DNA from: Bacteroidota bacterium
GTDB taxonomy: Bacteria; Bacteroidota; Bacteroidia; Cytophagales; Cyclobacteriaceae
Assembly: GCA_023417955.1 (NCBI GenBank)
Contig: JAEZDW010000373.1
Location: 1 to 21,072, forward strand
Reading direction: 5' to 3'
DNA length: 21,072 nucleotides
Shown: in pieces, positions 15,537 to 21,072 of the stretch
How positions within the stretch are numbered: position 1 is the first letter of the stretch
How the letters are laid out: every line of letters begins with the position of its first letter
Notes under the pieces: generated by a model
What the model saw: only the letters and a program-made list of their open reading frames with translations
The model's database searches: none
What the model was told of the DNA's origin: nothing
Position numbers and translations under genes: made by a program

Positions 15537-15548
15537 CCCGGTTGCGGG
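15537..15548 (-). terminator. Weak candidate terminator downstream of the ABC ATPase gene
   Basis: On the minus strand CCCG, loop CAAC, CGGG forms a 4-bp GC stem about 80 bases after the ABC ATPase stop, flanked by AAAAGA before it and, after CATCTGA, a TTTTT run. Short and imperfect. It is the only terminator-like structure seen at the end of the lpx operon. Confidence 0.3.
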
Positions 15549-15626
15549 TCTTTTGCCTGTAAGATTTATATCATTTCAATATTAATCGGCTGTTTTTTAA
15601 AAGGTAACCAACGCCCCCTTCAACGC

Positions 15627-16271
15627 CTATTTGTAGTCCATAATATTCAATACCGTCGACGCACCTTGGTACTCATCCGGATTATTTGATGCTATAACTA
15701 CCAATGAATGCGATGGTACTTCAGCGACCTGCGATACATACCACAAAAACGCGTGTTTGTCGAGATTTGTACCCGGTTCGTCCAAAAAAATAAGATCGGC
15801 CTCCGAGAACAACGCAAGCCCGATTTTTAGCCGCTGCCTCATTCCTGATGAAAACACGCCAATTTGCTTTTTTTTGGAACTGGAAAGATACATGCGTTCA
15901 ATCAATTCCTCCCTTGTTATCCCTGCCCTTAGTGGTCTTAAACGGCAATGAAAATCGATATGCTCTTCAAGCGTAAACTCCTCAATCAGATCCATGTATG
16001 GCGTTGCTACAGAAATACGCCGGAAGATTTCTTCGACAGGAATATTTTGGCCGGCTTCGCTGTATGAGATTGTACCCGCAGAAGGAAGACTTTGTCCCCA
16101 TAATATTTGCATCAGCGTTGACTTGCCCGAACCGTTGGGGCCAGTGATTGCGTAACGCTCGCCTGGATTAAATGTGACGCTGAGTTTTCGGAATATCCAT
16201 TCCCTGTTAAACCGTTTACCAAGGTTGTCAATACTGATCGTGATACCGCGGTAACTGGCTGAGTCCGACAC
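15627..16271 (-). CDS. ABC-type ATPase, atypical, at the end of the lpx operon
   Basis: A 214-residue stand-alone ABC ATP-binding subunit. Walker A GPNGSGKST is at 44-52, the signature region reads FSSGMRQRL (140-148) and Walker B LIFLDEPGTNLD ends with the catalytic E165. Two normally conserved residues seem to be missing: the Q-loop position reads ISVATPYMDL (about 86-95) without a glutamine, and the switch region reads VVIASNNPDE (191-200) with asparagine where histidine is usual. No permease is encoded in the window, so the partner is unknown. The start is GTG at 16271, 17 bases after lpxA; no ATG is available. It is cytoplasmic and likely works on an envelope function given its operon, but that is inference. 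Confidence 0.8.
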   Translation of the reverse strand: MSDSASYRGITISIDNLGKRFNREWIFRKLSVTFNPGERYAITGPNGSGKSTLMQILWGQSLPSAGTISYSEAGQNIPVEEIFRRISVATPYMDLIEEFTLEEHIDFHCRLRPLRAGITREELIERMYLSSSKKKQIGVFSSGMRQRLKIGLALFSEADLIFLDEPGTNLDKHAFLWYVSQVAEVPSHSLVVIASNNPDEYQGASTVLNIMDYK

Positions 16272-16288
16272 AGGGTAACAAATTGGGG

Positions 16289-17077
16289 TTAATCGATTCC
16301 GCCGTAACCTTTCATGATGCCGCGTTCCGATGTGCGGATGAAATCAAGAATATAATCGCGTTCGGGACTGGCAGGAACTTCCTTTTCCACGATTTCAACG
16401 GCCTTTGAATTGTTGATGTTCTTCAGGAAGACGTAGCGATAAATCTCCTGAATTTCACTGATCTTTTCGGACGAGAATCCGCGTCGACGAAGGCCAACGG
16501 TATTGATACCCGCATACGACAACGGCTCGCGCGCTGCTTTGGTAAAAGGCGGTACGTCCTTGCGCACCAGTGAGCCACCTCCAATATAGGCATGTGCCCC
16601 GATCTTCGAGAATTGCTGAACGGCGCATGAACCCCCGAAGATAGCAAAGTCGTGAATCAGTACGTGACCTGCCAATTGCACGACGTTCCCCAGAATACAG
16701 TTGTTTCCAACAATGCAATCATGTCCGACGTGCACATACGCCATCAGCAAACAGTTGGCACCAATTACAGTTTTGTACTTGTCGACAGTCCCTCTGTTAA
16801 TCGTTACAGATTCACGGATCGTAGTATTGTCACCTATTTCGGTCGTCGTGTCTTCACCACGAAATTTCAGATCCTGAGGAATTCCCGATATCACAGCGCC
16901 AGGAAAAATCTTGCAATTCTTTCCGATGCGCGAACCTTCCATTATGGTTGCATACGGACCAATCCAGCTTCCGTCGCCAATTACAACGTTCTTCTGAACG
17001 GTGGCAAATGGTTCAATAGTAACGTTATTGCCAATTACGGCATCCGGATGTACGTTGCTTAGTTGATATTGACTCAT
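16289..17077 (-). CDS. lpxA: UDP-N-acetylglucosamine acyltransferase
   Basis: First enzyme of lipid A synthesis: transfers a 3-hydroxyacyl chain from acyl carrier protein to the 3-OH of UDP-GlcNAc, in the cytoplasm. The 262-residue protein is a left-handed beta helix built of hexapeptide repeats (for example VIGDGS, RIGKNC, EIGDNT, IVGNNC) over about 10-185, followed by a helical C-terminal domain. The catalytic histidine is H119 in AYVHVGHDC, and KFRGEDTTTEIGDNTTIRE (71-89) is a typical LpxA segment. The ATG overlaps the lpxC/fabZ stop by four bases (ATGA), so translation is coupled. Acyl-chain length preference cannot be judged without an alignment. Confidence 0.95.
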   Translation of the reverse strand: MSQYQLSNVHPDAVIGNNVTIEPFATVQKNVVIGDGSWIGPYATIMEGSRIGKNCKIFPGAVISGIPQDLKFRGEDTTTEIGDNTTIRESVTINRGTVDKYKTVIGANCLLMAYVHVGHDCIVGNNCILGNVVQLAGHVLIHDFAIFGGSCAVQQFSKIGAHAYIGGGSLVRKDVPPFTKAAREPLSYAGINTVGLRRRGFSSEKISEIQEIYRYVFLKNINNSKAVEIVEKEVPASPERDYILDFIRTSERGIMKGYGGID

Positions 17078-18471
17078 GAATCTTTGCGAACGATGCTGGC
17101 CGTCATTGTACCTTCACATACAAGCGTGTTGCCGACAAATGCACGACCATACATTTTGGCAATTCCCCTCTTAATGGGTGCAAGCAGATCACACTGAATA
17201 ACCATTGTATCGCCGGGAAGTACCATCTTCCGGAAGCGGAAGTTTTCGATTCCAAGGAAATAGGTCCAGTAGTTTTCCGGATCGGGTACTGTATTGAGCA
17301 CAAGGATACCGCCGATTTGAGCCATGGCTTCAATCTGAAGCACACCTGGCATCACGGGGTTCCCCGGAAAGTGACCCTGGAAAAACGGTTCATTTACCGT
17401 AACGTTCTTCACACCCGCTACACTCTCGGTGTCCAGGTAAATGATCTTATCAATAAGTAAGAATGGATAACGATGCTTCAGTATGGACGCAATCTTGTTG
17501 ATGTCCATAACAGGAGGAAGGCTTGGATTGTATTTCGGTCTTCCTTTTTTGTCAGCTTCCTGCATCGCCTTCTTGAGCTTCTTCGCGAACGCCACGTTGG
17601 CGGCGTGGCCTGGTCTTGCAGCAAGTACCTGCGCCTTCAGGGGTCGCCCGGCAAGCGTGAGGTCACCGACGATGTCGAGAAGCTTGTGACGTGCAGGCTC
17701 ATTCTTGTAACGCAGTTCGATGTTGTTGAGAATTCCTTCCTGCTTCACCGCGACTTTGGGTTTACCAAGCATCTTCGCGATGTTATCAAGTTCGTTTTCC
17801 TGAACAACGCGATCAACAATCACAATAGCATTGTTCAAATCACCCCCACGAATGAGATTGTTCTTGTACAACATCTCAAGTTCATGAAGGAAGCAGAATG
17901 TTCTGCAGGAAGCGATTTCCTTTTCGAATTGTCTGATATCGGTAATTGATGCGTGTTGGCTGCCGAGAACAGGTGAATTGTAATCAATCATTACCGTCAC
18001 CCGATAGTCATCAAGAGGAAGTGCAGCAATTTCAACGTTCCTTGCTGCTTCACGGTAGAAGATAGGTTCCTGAACTTCAAAGAAGTCGCGGAGCGCATTT
18101 TGTTCTTCGGTGCCTGCGTTTTTTAAGACTTCAACGAACTGAAGGGAACTTCCATCCATGATGGGGCATTCCGGTCCGTCGAGTTGAATGAGGACGTTAT
18201 CAATTTCCAAGCCTGTGAGTGCAGCCAGCGTGTGTTCAATCGTGCTGACACGGGCACCTGACTGCTCGATGGTCGTACCACGCGACACGTCAACAACGTT
18301 GTCGCAGTCTGCATCGATAATAGGTGAGCCCGGAATATCAACTCGTTGAAACTTTATACCGTGATTGGGCTTCGCCGGAACAAATGTCATGTTCGTTTGC
18401 ACTCCAGTATGTAGTCCCACACCGGACAGAGTAACCGATTTCTGGATCGTTTGCTGTTTGATATTGAGCAT
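17074..18471 (-). CDS. lpxC/fabZ: Bifunctional UDP-3-O-acyl-GlcNAc deacetylase / 3-hydroxyacyl-ACP dehydratase
   Basis: Natural fusion typical of Bacteroidota. Residues 1 to about 310 are LpxC, the zinc deacetylase that commits the pathway to lipid A: zinc ligands H80 (STIEHTLAAL), H262 and D266 (RHKLLDIVGD), and catalytic H289 (RPGHAAN). From about 320 comes FabZ, which dehydrates 3-hydroxyacyl-ACP in fatty acid elongation: KHRYPFLLIDKI (332-343), the catalytic H367 in GHFPGNPVMPG and E381 in EAMAQ. Both active sites look intact. LpxC and FabZ compete for 3-hydroxyacyl-ACP flux, so the fusion fixes their ratio. It starts with ATG and is preceded by a strong promoter match in the gap after lpxD. 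Confidence 0.97.
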   Translation of the reverse strand: MLNIKQQTIQKSVTLSGVGLHTGVQTNMTFVPAKPNHGIKFQRVDIPGSPIIDADCDNVVDVSRGTTIEQSGARVSTIEHTLAALTGLEIDNVLIQLDGPECPIMDGSSLQFVEVLKNAGTEEQNALRDFFEVQEPIFYREAARNVEIAALPLDDYRVTVMIDYNSPVLGSQHASITDIRQFEKEIASCRTFCFLHELEMLYKNNLIRGGDLNNAIVIVDRVVQENELDNIAKMLGKPKVAVKQEGILNNIELRYKNEPARHKLLDIVGDLTLAGRPLKAQVLAARPGHAANVAFAKKLKKAMQEADKKGRPKYNPSLPPVMDINKIASILKHRYPFLLIDKIIYLDTESVAGVKNVTVNEPFFQGHFPGNPVMPGVLQIEAMAQIGGILVLNTVPDPENYWTYFLGIENFRFRKMVLPGDTMVIQCDLLAPIKRGIAKMYGRAFVGNTLVCEGTMTASIVRKDS

Positions 18472-18487
18472 TGGCTTGAAAAGTGGG

Positions 18488-18518
18488 CAAATTTAAGCTC
18501 AATATCCAGATAATCAAA
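18488..18518 (-). promoter_or_regulatory. Strong Bacteroidota promoter match for lpxC/fabZ
   Basis: On the minus strand TTTG (18518-18515), a 19-base spacer and TAAATTTG (18495-18488) match the -33/-7 consensus of the primary Bacteroidota sigma factor at every defined position. The ATG follows 17 bases later. The -33 box lies inside a perfect inverted repeat, ATCAAA-C-TTTGAT (18513-18525). This would allow lpxC/fabZ, lpxA and the ABC gene to be expressed independently of lpxD. Confidence 0.65.
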
Positions 18519-18529
18519 CTTTGATCGCT

Positions 18530-19588
18530 TTAAGAGGTCTTGAGCCGTTGAGCCTCGCGTTCCTTCACTTTTCGTTCGAGTTCGCGTAGCCTGTCATGCC
18601 AGTCGGGCAGATTCTTGAACGCCGCGTACGACCTGAAAAAGTCCTTGTAGTCGATCGCGGGAGATCCCAGCAGTTTTTCGCCGGGTTTGTTGGATTTGAG
18701 AATACCAGCCTGGGCACCGATACTTGTATTGTTTGCAATAACGAGGTGGCCTGCAACGCCAACCTGGCCGGCAATAACGCAATTCTCACCGATCTTGCTG
18801 GAGCCGGAAATACCGGTTTGGGCGGCGATAACCGTGTTCTTGCCAATTTCAACGTTGTGGGCGACCTGAATGAGGTTGTCGAGCTTAACGCCGCTGCGTA
18901 TAAACGTGCTGTCACCAAGAAATGTAGCGCAATCGATAACGGTGTTCGCACCGATCGCCACGTTGTCTTCAATGATCACATTACCCAGCTGCGGGATTGT
19001 CTTGTAAGTGCCATCAGGCTGAGGGGCGAACCCAAATCCGTCGCTGCCAATCACAACTCCGGAGTGGATAACACAATTGTTCCCGATTCTCGTACCGCTA
19101 TACACCTTTACACCGGAATGAAGTATCGTATTGCTGCCAATACGCACGTCATCCCCGATATAGGCATGGGGATAAATTTTGACGTTGTCGCCAAGCGTAA
19201 CATTGTTGCCGATGTACGAAAACGCGCCCCGGTATAAATTACTACCTGATGTCGTGTTTTCTCCGACGTAACTGGGTTGTTCAATGCCGCTCTTCTGAAA
19301 GCTTAGCATCTTGTGATATTCCTCAAGTAGCGCTGTGAAGCTCGAATAGGGGTCTTCGACAAATATCAGAGAAGAATGCACGTCTTTCTTCGGAACGAAG
19401 TCTTTCTTTACAATAACTGCCGACGCCTGTGTTGAGTAGATGTATTGTTCGTACTTGGGGTTCGACAGAAAGGCAATCTGCCCCTTGCGCGCGTCCTGAA
19501 TTTTTGCCAGCATGTTAACCTTCTCGCTTCCATTTCCCTTCACTTCTCCGCCAAGCATAGCTGCGATCTGGTCAACTGTGAATTCCAT
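18530..19588 (-). CDS. lpxD: UDP-3-O-(3-hydroxyacyl)glucosamine N-acyltransferase
   Basis: Third step of lipid A synthesis: adds the second 3-hydroxyacyl chain to the 2-amino group after LpxC has acted. The 352-residue protein has the N-terminal uridine-binding domain (about 1-100, with [10 protein letters not shown]), a long hexapeptide-repeat beta helix (about 105-300) and a C-terminal helix. The catalytic H244 sits in [14 protein letters not shown], and [22 protein letters not shown] (from about 260) is a conserved LpxD coil segment. The short helical tail (about 325-352) is rich in Arg, Glu and Lys. It starts with ATG, 29 bases after the HD gene, and probably shares its transcript. The gene order lpxD-lpxC/fabZ-lpxA is standard in Bacteroidota. 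Confidence 0.96.
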   Translation of the reverse strand: MEFTVDQIAAMLGGEVKGNGSEKVNMLAKIQDARKGQIAFLSNPKYEQYIYSTQASAVIVKKDFVPKKDVHSSLIFVEDPYSSFTALLEEYHKMLSFQKSGIEQPSYVGENTTSGSNLYRGAFSYIGNNVTLGDNVKIYPHAYIGDDVRIGSNTILHSGVKVYSGTRIGNNCVIHSGVVIGSDGFGFAPQPDGTYKTIPQLGNVIIEDNVAIGANTVIDCATFLGDSTFIRSGVKLDNLIQVAHNVEIGKNTVIAAQTGISGSSKIGENCVIAGQVGVAGHLVIANNTSIGAQAGILKSNKPGEKLLGSPAIDYKDFFRSYAAFKNLPDWHDRLRELERKVKEREAQRLKTS

Positions 19589-19617
19589 GTTTAAGAGCTG
19601 ATTTAAGGTGGCTGATA

Positions 19618-20880
19618 TCAGTGCTCGGAATCGCGAACATCGATATGCGAATCCTGCAAAGATACATTTTTAGGCCAGCAGAGGTAGTTTTTTTTGACGA
19701 TTTTGCTTAGCGCTTTTATTGCGGGAAGGTCGGATGCTTTCGCAATGTCAACGACTTCACCCGATCGCATCAGGATATTTATCTGCTTCCCTTCTGCGTA
19801 TGCTTCATTGGTTACCGTACCATGCGAAAACAGATAATGAGTTTCTGAGCCAAGCGTGTGGTACTCTTCCTTGACGGCCTCCCGTATCCTTGCGATAACG
19901 TTCTTTTGAATGGGCTCATTGCTAAGCCGCACCTGAAACAGCCTTCGTTCCAGGAGGTCGGCGCACAACAACGAAAGTATACTGTCATGCGAAGATCGCC
20001 AGAACTTAAGAGCTCCCCAGATGTCGTGATCATCCAGTGAACCGAATGCTTCCAGAATGCTCGCGCTTTCGCGGAAGTCGTTGAGCGTGACATCCGTTTT
20101 TAGGAATGTCATTAGCGCATCGCTGGCAGGGAGGTTGTGCCCGGCACTGATCAGACTTTTTGCCCGGCGCAAAATATTAACCACCATGCGTTCAGCGCTT
20201 ACCGTGACTTTGTGCAGGTACACCTGCCAGTACATCTGCCGTCGCGCGTTGAGGAAATTCTCAATGCTGTAAAGCCCTTTTTCGTCGACAACGAGTTCTT
20301 CGTGGTGAACGTTGAGCATCAGCAGGATGCGTTCGACGCCGATACTGCCCTCCTGTACGCCCGTAAAAAAACTGTCGCGATTGAGGTAGTCCAGTCGGTC
20401 AATGTCCAGCTGGCTTGAAACCAGCTGATGGAGGAATTTCCTTTCGTAACTGTTTCTAAAGATCCGAATGCAAAGGTCCAGCGATCCATTGAAAATTTCG
20501 TTCAGGCGATCCATGAACAGGTACGAAATGCTTTCGTGCTTAACGGAGGCGGTAAGCGTGTTTTCGAGGGCGTGCGACAGCGGTCCATGACCGATATCAT
20601 GAAGCAGGACAGCCAGTTGGGACGCTTCAAATTCTTCATCCGAAATATCGATTCCCTTTCCCCTGAGGATGGTAAGCGCCTTAGCCATCAGGTGTGAAGC
20701 GCCAAGCGCATGCTGGAAGCGAGTATGAAGAGCAGCCGGGTAAACAAAGTCAGTCATGCCCAGCTGTTTGATGTAGCGAAGGCGTTGAAACCATGGATGG
20801 GAGATGATATCATAAAACAAATCTCCCGGAATGGTTATAAATCCATAGATCGGATCATTAATGGTCTTTTTTTTGTTCAA
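19618..20880 (-). CDS. HD-domain phosphohydrolase (dNTPase/SAMHD1-like)
   Basis: Cytoplasmic metal-dependent phosphohydrolase of the HD superfamily, 420 residues, closest in motif pattern to dNTP triphosphohydrolases and SAMHD1; the substrate is not known. Metal ligands can be placed: H57 in TRFQHALG, H94-D95 in [12 protein letters not shown], and D161 in [12 protein letters not shown], which lines up with SAMHD1 D311. [13 protein letters not shown] (7-19) is the usual N-terminal block of this group. The start is TTG at 20880, which yields the expected MNKKK-INDP N-terminus; no ATG fits. It is the first gene of the lpx operon, with 29 bases to lpxD, and is divergent from porX. Confidence 0.88.
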   Translation of the reverse strand: MNKKKTINDPIYGFITIPGDLFYDIISHPWFQRLRYIKQLGMTDFVYPAALHTRFQHALGASHLMAKALTILRGKGIDISDEEFEASQLAVLLHDIGHGPLSHALENTLTASVKHESISYLFMDRLNEIFNGSLDLCIRIFRNSYERKFLHQLVSSQLDIDRLDYLNRDSFFTGVQEGSIGVERILLMLNVHHEELVVDEKGLYSIENFLNARRQMYWQVYLHKVTVSAERMVVNILRRAKSLISAGHNLPASDALMTFLKTDVTLNDFRESASILEAFGSLDDHDIWGALKFWRSSHDSILSLLCADLLERRLFQVRLSNEPIQKNVIARIREAVKEEYHTLGSETHYLFSHGTVTNEAYAEGKQINILMRSGEVVDIAKASDLPAIKALSKIVKKNYLCWPKNVSLQDSHIDVRDSEH

Positions 20881-20894
20881 GCTGGAGATGATTT

Positions 20895-20929
20895 CAAAGT
20901 TGGCCCTGCTACGGCATTAACCCTGCAAA
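20895..20929 (-). promoter_or_regulatory. Candidate promoter of the HD-lpxD transcript
   Basis: On the minus strand TTTG (20929-20926), a 23-base spacer and CAACTTTG (20902-20895), seven of eight to TAnnTTTG, lie 14 bases before the TTG start. The spacer is on the long side, so this is tentative. Confidence 0.3.
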
Positions 20930-20976
20930 TTGCAAAAAGGATCTTATTGCCTGCCGCCAAACTTCAAACTAATGGT

Positions 20977-20984
20977 TAAATTCG
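20977..20984 (+). promoter_or_regulatory. -7-like element (TAAATTCG) upstream of porX
   Basis: Seven of eight matches to TAnnTTTG, then eight adenines (20985-20992), T, five bases and the porX ATG. Spacing and A-tract are identical to those before the DUF1573 gene at 5534-5556. No -33 TTG at normal spacing. Confidence 0.35.
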
Positions 20985-20998
20985 AAAAAAAATAGCCT

Positions 20999-21072
20999 AT
21001 GCAAAGATACAGCATTTTATGGGCCGATGATGAGATTGATTTGTTGAAGCCGCACATCCTGTTTCTCGAACA
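20999..21072 (+). CDS. porX: PorX-type response regulator, 5' end only
   Basis: The frame opening at the ATG at 20999 stays open to the window edge and gives 24 complete codons. MQRYSILWADDEIDLLKPHI is the characteristic N-terminus of PorX, a CheY-like receiver fused to a PglZ-type phosphatase domain that, with the kinase PorY, controls type IX secretion genes in Bacteroidota. The acidic ADDE (9-12) contributes to the receiver's phosphorylation and metal pocket. Only the first strand and part of helix 1 are visible, so the PglZ part is assumed from family knowledge. It is divergent from the HD/lpx operon, with 118 bases between. The call rests on a short but distinctive peptide. Confidence 0.75.
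   Translation, partial: MQRYSILWADDEIDLLKPHILFLE

Noticed and set aside
16289..17077. Repeat-like periodicity in lpxA and lpxD that could suggest a tandem array
   Set aside because: The period is that of hexapeptide-repeat codons (about 18 bases) and is degenerate at DNA level, as expected for beta-helix acyltransferases.
18596..19237. A 213-codon open frame on the plus strand
   Set aside because: It lies fully inside lpxD in antisense. Its regular composition mirrors the hexapeptide repeats of LpxD, and it has no start context, motifs or promoter of its own.

Overview
The window reads as ordinary chromosomal DNA of a Bacteroidota bacterium, most likely of the Cytophagales type. The evidence is a fused lpxC/fabZ gene, a DUF3822 gene beside coaD, DUF1573 and DUF4296 proteins, a Bat-type VWA/DUF58 cluster, the first codons of a PorX response regulator, and several promoter-like elements of the Bacteroidota type (TTTG ... 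TAnnTTTG). I see no phage, transposase, integrase, CRISPR array, rRNA or tRNA, and no gap between genes longer than 300 bases. These assignments come from recognising motifs by eye; no database search was run.

Layout. (1) 2-1866, minus: pyrE, overlapped by a sarcosine-oxidase-like FAD enzyme. (2) 2024-2710, plus: a two-part Nudix protein that ends base-to-base against coaD. (3) 2711-4902, minus: coaD, a DUF3822 protein and a membrane-anchored protein with a lipoyl-like segment, probably one operon. (4) 4979-7080: a second Nudix hydrolase (minus), a secreted DUF1573 protein (plus) with a strong terminator, then a DUF423 membrane protein and a YggS-type PLP protein (minus). (5) 7127-9299, plus: a GH3-family acyl-adenylating enzyme overlapped by a LysE-type exporter. 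(6) 9296-12115, minus: a compact Bat cluster (DUF58, a signal-peptide/TM protein, BatA-like VWA). (7) 12268-14972, plus: a DUF4296 lipoprotein coupled to mutS2, ending in a bidirectional terminator shared with a small minus-strand lipoprotein. (8) 15627-20880, minus: HD phosphohydrolase, lpxD, lpxC/fabZ, lpxA and an unusual ABC ATPase, the early lipid A operon. (9) 20999 to the end, plus: the start of porX, divergent from that operon.

How the genes work together. The lpxD-lpxC/fabZ-lpxA block supplies the first steps of lipid A synthesis plus the FabZ dehydratase, and lpxC/fabZ has its own well-formed promoter in the lpxD-lpxC gap. PorX, next door, regulates type IX secretion in related bacteria, so two outer-envelope functions sit back to back. 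coaD (CoA) and pyrE (pyrimidines) are housekeeping. The Bat genes, the DUF1573 protein and the three membrane or lipoproteins of unknown function belong to the envelope.

I did not find a clear undescribed defence or mobile system. The best leads are the GH3-LysE pair, the ABC ATPase that appears to lack its Q-loop glutamine and switch histidine, the lipoyl-like membrane protein, and a nearly identical promoter/leader shared by porX and the DUF1573 gene.
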